A DNA stretch of 64,000 nt from Roseococcus microcysteis (GTDB taxonomy: Bacteria > Pseudomonadota > Alphaproteobacteria > Acetobacterales > Acetobacteraceae). Positions 42,352-51,476 of the stretch are shown piece after piece (position 1 is the first letter of the stretch; each line of letters opens with the position of its first letter). Both the position numbers and the translations under genes were made by a program. The DNA is taken from assembly GCF_014764365.1 (NCBI RefSeq), contig NZ_CP061718.1, positions 2,434,501 to 2,498,500 of the forward strand. Reading direction: 5' to 3'. The notes beneath the pieces were generated by a model. That model did not search any database, was not told where the DNA came from, and saw only the letters and a program-made list of their open reading frames with translations.

Positions 42352-45254
42352 CTACTTCAGCTTGAGCTTCAGCAGGGCGGCGAAGGGGCTGTCCTCGGCC
42401 TTGGCGGCGGGGCGGTCCTCGAAGAAGGTCCGCGTCTCGGGGCCGCCCGGGCCGCGGTCCCGGTCGCGCGGGGGCCGTCGCGGCGGGGGCGGTCGGGGCG
42501 CGGGCCGTCCTTCCGGGGGCCGTCATGGCGCTGGCCTTCGTGGCGGGGCCGGTCGGGGCGGCGGTCGCCGCGCGGGCCGTCCTGCCTTTGCCCCTCTGGG
42601 CGTTGGCCTTCGGGACGCTGGCCCTCGGGGCGGGGCGCTTCGCCACCCTCGGGGCGCGGGCCGCGCGGACCCTTGGGGAATTCGCGGCGCTGGCGGGCGG
42701 GGCGCGGGGCCTCGCCCTCGGCGGCGGGGGCGCCCTCGCCGGCCGGCGCACCGTCGCGGCGCGGGCCGCGGCCGCGCTGGTCCGGGCGGCCACGGTTGCC
42801 CTCGCGCCGGGGCGGGCGCTCGGGCCGCGCCCAGGCGACCATGGTGGGCGCGGGCGGGCCTTCCACCCCTTCCTCCAGCGGCACGCTCTCGATCAGGCGG
42901 AAACCCAAGCCCGCCAATACGGGGCCAAGCATCTCGCCGCGGATGCCGAAGCGACCCAAAGTCTCGGGCGGCAGGGGGGCGGGGGCGCGGCGCGTCAGGT
43001 AGCCGAGTTCGGCGGCCACGCGCTCCGCCACATCCAGGCGCACCAGCACCGGGCCGGCCGGCACCCAGCCCATGATCTCGGCGAAGCCGGGCGGCCATTG
43101 CAACGCCATCACGCCATCCGCCGGAATAGAGACGAGGCCCGGCGCGGGCAGCGGCGGCGTCGGGATGTCATGGCTCAGCGCCCAGAGCTGCGCGCGCAGC
43201 CCCATGGGGCGCGGCTTCAGCGCCTCCGGCACATAGAGGGCGAAGCGCCCGGCACGGATGCCGATGGCCTTGAGCTTGGCCCGCACCTCCTGCCCGATGT
43301 TGTTCCGCGTGTCGCCGGGCTTGAGGCCCAGCGTCTCGCGCAGCTGGAAGGCGGGGCCGCGCAGCGTGTTGTCCTCGGCGGCCTTGGTCTCCACCGTGGT
43401 CAGCGCCGCGAGGTCCTTGGCCAGCACGCCCTCGATGAAGGCCGCGAGCTTGACCCGCACCCGCTCCCGCTGCGCGCCGTCCAGGTATTCGGAGGCGTTC
43501 ACCTCGATCAGCGGCTTGCCCGGCTCGCTGCCCATCTTGAGGCGCGCGATCTCGGCGCCGTCCCAGGTGACGCGGTGCTCGGGGGTCAGGGCGAAGGCCT
43601 CGGGCTTGGCCACTTCCAGCGCGGCCAGGCGGCGCGGCATCTCCTGCGCCAGCGCGCGGCGGGCGGCGCGGAGGACGAGCTTCTTCTCCTCCTCGCCCCC
43701 CTCGCCTTGTTCGGGGATGAAGTCGAAGCCCTGGATGCGGCCGACCTTGTGGCCTTCCACCACCACCTCGCCCTGGCGGTTGACGGCGCTGAGCACGTCC
43801 TCGGCCGTGTCGTCCAGGCGGCGGATCAGGTGGGCGGCGCGGCGGTCCACGAAGCGGGCGGTCAGGCGCTCGTGCAGGGCGTCGCTGACCAGGTCCTCGG
43901 CGGCGCGGGCGGCCTCCTGCTGGGCGGCGGCGTCGCGCACCCAGTCGGCGCGGGCGGCGACATAGGCCCAGACGCGGATGTGCGAGAGGCGGGCCATCAG
44001 CGTGTCGAGGTCGCCCTCGATGTTGCGGCAGGCGGCGATCTGCGACGCGATCCAGTCCGACGGCAGCGCGCCATCCTCCACCAGATGGGTGAAGATGCGG
44101 GCGCAGAGGCGCGTGTGGCTGTCATCCGCCAGCTTGCGGAAATCGGGCACCTGGCAGGTCTCCCACAGCAGCGCGATGCGCGTGCGGGAGGAGGCGAGGC
44201 GACGAATCTCGGCCTCACGCGCCAGATGGTTCAGCGTGATGTGGTCGGTCGCGTCGTTGCCCTTGGTCAGGCCGGGCTGGGGCGGGGGGGCGCCCAGGCT
44301 GTCCAGCAGCCCGTCCAGGCTGGTGAAGTCGAGATTGCTGTTGCGCCAGGCCAGCGCCTGCAACGGCTCGAAATTGTGGTTCTCGATCTTCTCGATCATC
44401 TCCTCCGGCAGCGGCGGGCATTCGCCCGTCACGCCGAAGCTGCCGTCGCGCATGCCGCGGCCCGCGCGGCCGGCGATCTGCGCGGCCTCCTGCGGCGTCA
44501 GCATCCGGGGCGCGTGGCCGTCGAACTTTTGCAGATTGGCGAAGGCCACATGGTCCACATCCATGTTCAGCCCCATGCCGATGGCGTCCGTCGCCACCAG
44601 GAAGTCCACCTCGCGGTCCTGGTACATCTTGACCTGGGCGTTGCGGGTGCGCGGGGACAGGCGGCCCATCACCACGGCGCAGCCGCCGCGCCGGCGGCGG
44701 ATGGCCTCCGCGATGGCATAGACCTCGGCTGCGCTGAAGGCGACGACGGCGCTGCGCGGCGGCAGCTTGGTCAGCTTCGCGGGTCCGGTGTGGGTCAGCT
44801 GCGACAGGCGCGGCCGCGTCTCGATCTCCACCTGCGGGACGAGGCGTTGCAGCAGGGGGCGGATGGTCTCCGCGCCCATGAACATGGTTTCCACCAGGCC
44901 GCGCGCGTGCAGCAGCCGGTCGGTGAAGATGTGCCCGCGGTCCGGGTCGGCGCAGAGCTGGATCTCGTCCACCGCCAGGAATTCCGCGCGGCGGTCCAGC
45001 GGCATGGCCTCCACCGTGCAGGCGAACCACTTGGCCTCGGGCGGGATGATCTTTTCCTCGCCGGTGATGAGGGCGACGTGCTTCTCGCCCTTGGCGGCCA
45101 CCATGCGGTCATAGTTCTCGCGCGCCAGCAGGCGCAGCGGGAAGCCGATGATGCCCGAGGCGTGGGCAAGCAGACGCTCCATGGCCAGATGCGTCTTGCC
45201 CGTGTTGGTGGGGCCGAGGATCGCTTTCACGCGGGGATCGAACATGTGAGCCAT
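42352..45254 (-). CDS. SUV3-like ATP-dependent RNA helicase, frameshift near the 3' end
   Basis: A large helicase related to mitochondrial SUV3. The P-loop GPTNTGKT is at residues 14-21, the motif II box is DEIQ at 96-99, and motif VI reads QIAGRAGR. A long C-terminal part contains SUV3-type regions and ends in an Arg/Gly/Pro/Asp-rich basic tail, likely an RNA-binding extension. At G5 42470-42474 (plus strand) the frame slips. As written the protein ends at 42369 in nonsense, but adding one base yields RDRDRGPGGPETRTFFEDRP and a family-like end SPFAALLKLKLK with stop 42352. The corrected length is about 967. Likely role: RNA turnover or ribosome assembly. Confidence 0.85.
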
Positions 45255-45340
45255 GGTTCCGGACGCTATCCCGGTCGTTATGGCGCATGCGGCGGTGATT
45301 GCAATGCGGAGCCGCCCGGGGAGTGCCGGAAGCCGGCCGA

Positions 45341-46738
45341 TCAGCCGCCCGTCTCGCCGGGGCGGTTCGGGGCGGGGCCGGGCGGTTGTGCCGGGGCGCG
45401 GGGACCGCCGCCCTGATCCGATGGCCGCTCGGCCTTCTTGCCTTCCTCCTTGCCGGCGCCCTGTTCCCGCCCCTCCCGCGGTTGGGGCTTGCCCGCCGGC
45501 GCGCCATTGCCCTTGCCATCCGCGGTCCGCGCGCCGCCGGAGGGGGGTGGATTTTCCGACCCGGCCCCGGTGTTCGCTCCGCCAGCGGCGGGCGGCGCCC
45601 CAGGCCCGAGCTTGCCCACCAATTCGCGCGAGCGGGAGAACAGCACCTCGGGCAACAGGCGCTCGCTGATGCCGAGCAGCGCGCCCACCAGCACGGCCGC
45701 GGGGAGGTTGGCGAGCACCTTCGACGTGGAGAGGCTGCCATCCGACGTGCCGAAGGACACGATCACGACGCCCTTGTGCAACAGCAGGATGACGAGCATG
45801 CCCAGCCCCAGCAGGATCGCCGCCCGAACCCAGGTGTCGAAGGTCTCGGCGAAAATGCTCTCCAGGGTCACGACATTCCGCGCACGCAACCGCTCGGCGG
45901 CCGAAAGCCAGGCGCCCAGGAACAGGGATGCGATGGAGATGGAAAAGAAGGAGACGGTCATGTGCAGCGGCCGCGTGTACCTCTCGCCAAACCCGAAGAC
46001 CAAATCCCAGAACAGGAAGAACAGAAAGGCGGCAATGGCGAAGCAGAGCGCGGTGATGATGTAGGCCTCGGCGAGATCGGCCAGATAGGCACGGCGGGCG
46101 GCCGGACCATGGTCGTCGGCCGCATCCGTCAACGCCTGGTCCAGGAGGCGCCCGGCCAGGTCCACGCGCGGTTCGCGTGTGTCACCATGGTCCGGAAAGG
46201 CGATGCGGCCCGCGCGCAGGATCTGGTCGCGCACCACGCGCAGGCTCTCGGCGCGCACGGCATCCGCCTCGGCCGCGCCAGGGTCCTGGTCCCGGGCCGG
46301 GCTTTCCGTCGGGGCGCCGGGCGCCAGCGCGCGATGCAGCCTCGCTGGGAGGCTGGCCAGCCACTCCCAGGGGCGCGGGCCCCGCGGAGGCCGTGGCGTG
46401 TGCAGCTTGCGGACCAGACGCATCGCGGCGGTGAGCCGGAACTGGAAATCAAGCTGCTCCGGCCCGGCGGTCCGCGGCACCTTCACGACGATGTCGTCGT
46501 CGCCCAGAGGCGTCACATAAGGCGCGTTGAAGGTCGCGGCGAAGAGTGAGAGGCCTTGCTGGGGTGCCGGGTGCTCGTCCGCCAGCCCGATCTCGGCGAT
46601 CTCACGCAGCAGCCTGCGTTCCCCGGCGGCGGTGTTGTCGGTGCGCGCCGCGAGTTCACCGAGCTGCGACGTGATGAAGCGCGCCAGCTCCGTCGCGCGC
46701 CCGAGGATGCCGGGCGGCATGTTCGCGGGCGGAGGCAC
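45341..46738 (-). CDS. Four-helix membrane protein of unknown function
   Basis: No family was recognised. The 465-residue protein has a soluble N-terminal half (to about 220), four clear membrane helices near 225-250, 260-280, 303-328 and 340-358, and a hydrophilic Gly/Pro/Glu-rich tail of about 85 residues, probably disordered. The paired helices and GALLGISERLLPEVL resemble small membrane scaffolds rather than a carrier. Start: the open frame begins at TTG 46750, but GGAGGAGG sits inside it and serves GTG 46738 with good spacing, so 46738 is preferred. The 173 bp before the divergent MFS gene contain a short ATCGGCC tandem (near 46881-46899) and nothing else recognised. Confidence 0.6.
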   Translation of the reverse strand: MPPPANMPPGILGRATELARFITSQLGELAARTDNTAAGERRLLREIAEIGLADEHPAPQQGLSLFAATFNAPYVTPLGDDDIVVKVPRTAGPEQLDFQFRLTAAMRLVRKLHTPRPPRGPRPWEWLASLPARLHRALAPGAPTESPARDQDPGAAEADAVRAESLRVVRDQILRAGRIAFPDHGDTREPRVDLAGRLLDQALTDAADDHGPAARRAYLADLAEAYIITALCFAIAAFLFFLFWDLVFGFGERYTRPLHMTVSFFSISIASLFLGAWLSAAERLRARNVVTLESIFAETFDTWVRAAILLGLGMLVILLLHKGVVIVSFGTSDGSLSTSKVLANLPAAVLVGALLGISERLLPEVLFSRSRELVGKLGPGAPPAAGGANTGAGSENPPPSGGARTADGKGNGAPAGKPQPREGREQGAGKEEGKKAERPSDQGGGPRAPAQPPGPAPNRPGETGG

Positions 46739-46911
46739 AACCTCCTCCAACCGGAAGCCATCCCTTGCCCCCCAGGGTCATCTTTGATCAGGTGCGTGGC
46801 AGGCATCCTTCGCCTCCTTTCGCGCCGCGGGCGTTGCGGGCATGAGCAAGCTGAGCGCCGGCGAAATGACCGCCAGGACCATCGGCCATCGGCCATCGGA
46901 GAAAGAGCTTT

Positions 46912-48072
46912 GTGCGAATGATGCTGAAGGGGCGGGCGCCAACAGGTCAATTAAAAGTTGCTGCCCCCAGGCGCTTCGCGCTCCTTTTCGGCGCCCAGTT
47001 CCTGGGCTTTGGCGCCATGCTGCCCTTCCTGCCGGCCATCCTGACGGATGGCGGGCTGACGCCGGAGCAGATCGGCACCGTGCTGGCGGCGGGAGCCATG
47101 GTGCGGCTGGTGGCCGGCCCGCTCTCGGGGCGGCTGGCGGACCAGGTGGCGGATATGCGCCGCCTGCTGGCGCTGACCTGCCTGCTGGCGGCGCTGGCGG
47201 CGGTGGGGTTCGGGCTGTTGGCCGGCTTCGTGCTGCTGCTGGCGGTGCAGATCCTGCACAGCGCGGCGGCCGCGCCCATCATTCCCCTCTCGGACAGCCA
47301 GGCGGCCGGGGCGGTGCGGGCGGGGGGCTTCGACTATGCGCGGGTGCGGGCCTGGGGTTCCATCACCTTCATCCTGGGCGCGGTGGCGGCGGGGCAGGCG
47401 ACGGAATGGGCCGGGCCACGCGCGGTGGCCTGGATTCTGGCCGGCGCGATGGTGCTGACGGCGCTCTCCGCCCTCGCCCTGCCGCCGCCGGGGCCGCGGC
47501 GGGCGGGGCCCCGCGGCGGGCTCTGGGCGCCGCTGCGTGAACCCCTGTTCCGGCGCGTGCTGCTGGTCTCGGCCCTGATCCAGGCGAGCCACGCGGCCTA
47601 TTACGGCTTCTCGACGTTGCATTGGCAGGCCATGGGGCTTTCGGCGGGCTTCATCGGGGTGCTGTGGGGCGTGGGCGTGGTGGCGGAGGTGCTGCTGTTC
47701 CTGCGCGGCGGCCGCATCGTGGACCTTCTGGGGCTGCGCGCCCTGGTGGCCATCGCCGCCGGGGCGGGGGTGCTGCGCTGGGGGCTGACGGCGCTGACGG
47801 CCGACCCCATCGCCCTGCTGCTGCTGCAAACCCTGCACGCCGCCACCTTCGGCGTGATGCACCTGGCCGCCATGCGCGCCATGATCCGCCTGCCGGCGGA
47901 GTTGATGGGCCGCGCGCAGAGTCTGCTCGCCGCGGGGGTCAGCGCCACCATGGGGCTGGTCATGTGGCTGTCCGGGCAGGTTTTCGCGGCGCTGGGCGGC
48001 CTGGTTTTCATGGCCATGGCGGCGATGTGCGCCGCCGCGCTGCTGGCGGTGGTGACATGGCGGCGGGATTGA
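46912..48072 (+). CDS. MFS transporter, 3-phenylpropionate/sugar permease-like
   Basis: A 386-residue major facilitator carrier of the MFS_1-like/HcaT group. Twelve helices are visible, with FLPAILTDGGLTPEQIGTVL after helix 1 and RLADQVADMRRLLALTCLLA as the loop 2-3 signature. PLSDSQAAGAVRAGGFDYAR matches the conserved LxDSxA block of the group. The substrate is unknown. Start: GTG 46912 is followed by ATG 46918 and 46921; the choice among them is uncertain because the upstream AG-rich stretch fits any of the three. Confidence 0.85.
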   Translation: MRMMLKGRAPTGQLKVAAPRRFALLFGAQFLGFGAMLPFLPAILTDGGLTPEQIGTVLAAGAMVRLVAGPLSGRLADQVADMRRLLALTCLLAALAAVGFGLLAGFVLLLAVQILHSAAAAPIIPLSDSQAAGAVRAGGFDYARVRAWGSITFILGAVAAGQATEWAGPRAVAWILAGAMVLTALSALALPPPGPRRAGPRGGLWAPLREPLFRRVLLVSALIQASHAAYYGFSTLHWQAMGLSAGFIGVLWGVGVVAEVLLFLRGGRIVDLLGLRALVAIAAGAGVLRWGLTALTADPIALLLLQTLHAATFGVMHLAAMRAMIRLPAELMGRAQSLLAAGVSATMGLVMWLSGQVFAALGGLVFMAMAAMCAAALLAVVTWRRD

Positions 48073-48078
48073 TCCCCG

Positions 48079-48097
48079 TTATCCACAGCTGTCCACA
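48079..48097 (+). promoter_or_regulatory. DnaA boxes upstream of dnaB
   Basis: TTATCCACA at 48079-48087 is a perfect match to the strong DnaA box, and CTGTCCACA at 48089-48097 matches it at seven of nine positions in the same orientation. A GACTC (GANTC, the CcrM methylation site of alphaproteobacteria) lies at 48105-48109. They fall in the 55 bp between the MFS gene and dnaB, where they could couple dnaB expression to initiation. Confidence 0.55.
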
Positions 48098-48127
48098 GAT
48101 GCGGGACTCGGGCGGAAGAGGATACCC

Positions 48128-49651
48128 TTGGCACGCATGAACAATATTCCTCCGCGTGGATCAGCGCCCCAAGACGCGGGCGGCTTCGGCATGGGTGTCC
48201 GCCTGCCCCCGGCCAACCTGGAGGCCGAGCAGGCGCTGCTGGGCGCTCTGCTGGCCAACAACAAGGCCTATGAGCGCGTCGCGGAATTCCTGGAGCCCGC
48301 GCATTTCGCCGACGCCGTGCATGGCCGCATCTACGCCGCCATCGCCAGGCGCGTGGAGAACGGGCAGCTGGCCGATGCGGTGACGCTGCGCAATGTCTTC
48401 GAGCATTCGGGCGAACTGGCGGAGGTGGGTGGCCCGGCCTACCTGGCGCAGCTGCTCTCGGCCATGGTCGGCATCGTCAACGCGGGCGAATATGGCCGGC
48501 TGATCCATGATTGCTGGCTGCGGCGCGAACTCGTGGACCTGGGCGAACAGGTGGTGAACCGCGCCTTCGGCACCGACCCCGACGAGGACCTCCCCGGCAA
48601 GGACCAGATCGAGGCCGCGGAACAGCGCCTCTTCGAACTCGCCACCGAGAAGGCGACCGAAGGCGGCGCCATCAGCTTCGAACGCGCCATGGCGCACGCG
48701 ATCGAGACCGCCAACGCCGCCATGCAGCGCGGTGGCGGCGTCTCGGGCCTGCCGAGCGGCCTGCGGGACTTCGACGCCAAGACGGGTGGGCTCCACCCTT
48801 CGGATTTGCTGGTGCTGGCGGGACGCCCCGGCATGGGCAAGACCGCGCTGGCCACCAAGATCGCCTTCGGCGCGGCCAAGGCGGTGCTGGCCGAGACGAC
48901 AGGCGCCAAGGTGCCGGCCGTCGTCATCTTCTCGCTGGAAATGAGCGCGGACCAGCTGGCCAACCGCCTTCTCTCCGAAGCGAGCCGCATCCCCGGCGAC
49001 CGCATCCGCCGCGGCGAGATCAGCCAGCGGGAGTTCGACAATTTCGTCGCGGTCAGCCGGGAGCTGGCCACGCTGCCCATCATGATCGACGACACGCCGG
49101 CCATCACGCTCTCGGCGCTGCGGACGCGCTGCCGGCGCATCGCGCGCACGCGGGGGCTGAAGATGGTGGTGGTGGACTATCTCCAGCTCATGCGGCCTTC
49201 CGTGGGCACGCGGCCGGAATCGCGCGTGCTGGAAATCTCCATGATCACCCAGGGGCTGAAGGCCATCGCGAAGGAGCTGGCGGTGCCGGTCATGGCGCTT
49301 TCCCAGCTCTCGCGCGCGGTGGAGCAGCGCGAGGACAAGCGGCCCATGCTGTCGGACCTCCGTGAATCCGGCTCGATCGAGCAGGACGCGGATGCCGTGA
49401 TGTTCGTCTATCGCGACGACTACTACCTGAAGCAGCGCGAGCCCAAGATCGCGGCCTTCCCGGATGAGGGGAAGTTCCAGCAGGCCATGGAACGCTGGCA
49501 GGCCGACATGGAACGCGCCCACAACCGCGCCGACCTCATCCTGGCCAAGCAGCGCCACGGGCCCACCGGCACCATCCCGCTCTTCTTCGAGCCGGAATTC
49601 ACCCGCTTCGGGGACCTCGACACGGTGCATGCGCCGCAATACGGGGACTGA
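48128..49651 (+). CDS. dnaB: Replicative DNA helicase DnaB
   Basis: Hexameric 5'-3' helicase of the replication fork. The N-terminal primase-interacting domain (ANLEAEQALLGALLANNKAY) is followed by the RecA-like motor with GRPGMGKT at 232-239, then VVIFSLEMSADQLANRLLSE and MALSQLSRAVEQREDKRPML. Length is 507. The start is unusual: TTG 48128 has AGAGG six bases upstream, while ATG 48137 (three codons in) would have 15-base spacing, so TTG is preferred on ribosome-site grounds. Its TGA overlaps the alr ATG (TGATG). Confidence 0.97.
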   Translation: MARMNNIPPRGSAPQDAGGFGMGVRLPPANLEAEQALLGALLANNKAYERVAEFLEPAHFADAVHGRIYAAIARRVENGQLADAVTLRNVFEHSGELAEVGGPAYLAQLLSAMVGIVNAGEYGRLIHDCWLRRELVDLGEQVVNRAFGTDPDEDLPGKDQIEAAEQRLFELATEKATEGGAISFERAMAHAIETANAAMQRGGGVSGLPSGLRDFDAKTGGLHPSDLLVLAGRPGMGKTALATKIAFGAAKAVLAETTGAKVPAVVIFSLEMSADQLANRLLSEASRIPGDRIRRGEISQREFDNFVAVSRELATLPIMIDDTPAITLSALRTRCRRIARTRGLKMVVVDYLQLMRPSVGTRPESRVLEISMITQGLKAIAKELAVPVMALSQLSRAVEQREDKRPMLSDLRESGSIEQDADAVMFVYRDDYYLKQREPKIAAFPDEGKFQQAMERWQADMERAHNRADLILAKQRHGPTGTIPLFFEPEFTRFGDLDTVHAPQYGD

Positions 49652-50694
49652 TGGAACAAGGCCTGCTGACGGTGGAACTCGGCGCGGTGGTGCGGAACTG
49701 GCGCCGCCTGTGCGAACGCCACGCCCCCGGCGCCGTCGCCGCCGTGGTGAAGGCCGATGGCTATGGGCTGGGCGCCGTGCCCGTGGCCCAGGCCCTGCAC
49801 GCCGCCGGCTGCGCGCATTTCTTCGTGGCCCACCCCGCCGAGGGCGAGGCGGTGCGCGATGCCATCGGCCCTGGCCCCATGGTGGCGGTGCTGAACGGCT
49901 TCGCCCCCGGCGCCCATCCGCGCCTCACGCCCGTGCTGAACAGCCTGGCCGACCTGCGCGCCCATGCGGGCGGGGAAGGCCTGTTGCACTTGGATACAGG
50001 CATGTCGCGCCTCGGCCTCGATGCGTCGGAGCTGGACGCGCTGGCCGCCGACCCCACGCCGCTGGCCGCTGTCCGCCTGCGCTATGTCATGACGCACCTG
50101 GCCTGCGCGGACGAAGCCTCCCATCCTCTCAATGGGTTGCAGGCCCAGCGCTTCGCCACCGCCTGCGCCCGGCTGCCGACCCTGCCCCGCAGCCTGGCCA
50201 ATTCCTCCGGCCTCTTCCTGGGGGCGCAATTCGTCAGCGACCTGGCACGGCCGGGTTGCGCCCTCTATGGCATCAACCCTATCCCTGGGCAGCCGAACCC
50301 CATGGAAGCCGTTGTTCGGCTGGAGGTACCCATCTTGCAGCTGCGCGACATCCCCGCGGGGGCCACGGTGGGCTATGGCGCCGGCTGGACGGCCCCGCGC
50401 CCCACCCGCATCGCCACCGTGGCGCTCGGCTATGCCGATGGGTGGTTGCGCGCGCAGTCGGGCCAGGGCTTCGGGCTGCTGCATGGACGGCGCGCGCCGC
50501 TGGTGGGCCGCGTCTCCATGGACCTCACCACCTATGACGTGACCGATATCCCCGCGGCGCGCGTGGGCGAGACGGTCGAGGTGCTGGGCCCCGCGCAGGA
50601 TGCCGATGCGGTGGCCGCACTCGCCGGCACCATCGGCTATGAGGTGCTGACCTCGCTTGGCGCGCGCTACGCACGGCGTTACCTGCCCGCATGA
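49651..50694 (+). CDS. alr: Alanine racemase
   Basis: PLP enzyme interconverting L- and D-alanine for peptidoglycan. The 347-residue protein has the PLP lysine K34 in VVKADGYGLGAVP and the second catalytic base Y242 in TVGYGAGWTAPRPTR. LHLDTGMSRLGLDASEL and VGRVSMDLTTYDVTD are further family blocks. The ATG overlaps dnaB and the TGA overlaps mlaE (ATGA), the usual dnaB-alr order in alphaproteobacteria. Confidence 0.95.
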   Translation: MEQGLLTVELGAVVRNWRRLCERHAPGAVAAVVKADGYGLGAVPVAQALHAAGCAHFFVAHPAEGEAVRDAIGPGPMVAVLNGFAPGAHPRLTPVLNSLADLRAHAGGEGLLHLDTGMSRLGLDASELDALAADPTPLAAVRLRYVMTHLACADEASHPLNGLQAQRFATACARLPTLPRSLANSSGLFLGAQFVSDLARPGCALYGINPIPGQPNPMEAVVRLEVPILQLRDIPAGATVGYGAGWTAPRPTRIATVALGYADGWLRAQSGQGFGLLHGRRAPLVGRVSMDLTTYDVTDIPAARVGETVEVLGPAQDADAVAALAGTIGYEVLTSLGARYARRYLPA

Positions 50695-51476
50695 CCGCAC
50701 CCCTCGACATCGTGGCCGGGCTCGGCCGCGCCGTGATGGGCGCCAGCGCGCAGGTGGGCGCGCTGGTGCTCTTCGCCGCCAACGCCCTGGCCCAGCTGTT
50801 CCGCCCGCCCTATGGGCCGCGGCAATTCCTGCGGCATTTCGTCGAGATCGGCTATTTCTCCCTGCCCGTGGTGGCGCTGACGGCGCTGTTCACCGGCATG
50901 GTGCTGGCGCTGCAGACCTACACCGGCTTCGCCCGCTTCAACGCGGAAAGTGCCGTGGCCTCGGTGGTCGTGCTCTCGGTCACGCGCGAATTGGGGCCTG
51001 TCATCACCGGGCTGATCGTGGCCGGGCGCGTGGGCGCGGCGATGGCGGCCGAGATCGGCACCATGCGCGTCACCGACCAGATCGACGCGCTGCGGACCCT
51101 CTCGACCGAGCCCATGAAATACCTGGTGGCCCCGCGCCTGCTGGCCGGCACGCTCGCCATGCCGCTGCTGGTGCTGGTGGCCGACATACTGGGCGTGATG
51201 GGCGGCTTCCTGGTCGCCACCACCAAGCTCGGCTTCGCGCCGCAAAGCTACCTGACCAGCAGCTGGGACGTGCTGGAGGTGATGGATGTGGGCAGCGGGC
51301 TGATCAAGGCCGCCGTCTTCGGCTTCCTCATCACGCTGATGGGGTGCTGGTTCGGCTACCAGAGCCAGGGCGGCGCGCAGGGCGTGGGCAAGGCGACCAC
51401 CAAGGCGGTGGTGGCGGCCTCCATCCTGATCCTGGCCTTCGACTATGTGCTGACCGAGGCGTTCTTCTCCCGGTGA
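50691..51476 (+). CDS. mlaE: MlaE-type phospholipid ABC transporter permease
   Basis: Permease of the Mla retrograde/anterograde phospholipid transport system. The 261-residue protein has the MlaE family core: EIGYFSLPVVALTALFTGMV, ESAVASVVVLSVTRELGPVI, VAGRVGAAMAAEIGTMRVTD and the EQIDAL-type coupling motif (here DQIDALRTLSTEPMKYLVAP). It has five to six membrane helices. ATG 50691 overlaps the alr stop, and its own TGA overlaps the mlaF GTG. An MlaD/MCE-domain gene normally follows mlaEF, but none is present here. Confidence 0.92.
   Translation: MTAPLDIVAGLGRAVMGASAQVGALVLFAANALAQLFRPPYGPRQFLRHFVEIGYFSLPVVALTALFTGMVLALQTYTGFARFNAESAVASVVVLSVTRELGPVITGLIVAGRVGAAMAAEIGTMRVTDQIDALRTLSTEPMKYLVAPRLLAGTLAMPLLVLVADILGVMGGFLVATTKLGFAPQSYLTSSWDVLEVMDVGSGLIKAAVFGFLITLMGCWFGYQSQGGAQGVGKATTKAVVAASILILAFDYVLTEAFFSR

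Noticed and set aside
42525-45416. 963-codon frame on the plus strand
   Set aside because: Antisense to the SUV3-like helicase gene; low-complexity composition only.
46842-47000. Small frame starting MSKLSAGEMTAR before the MFS gene
   Set aside because: It runs out of frame through the MFS coding region into Gly/Ala-rich nonsense and has no support beyond an ATG.
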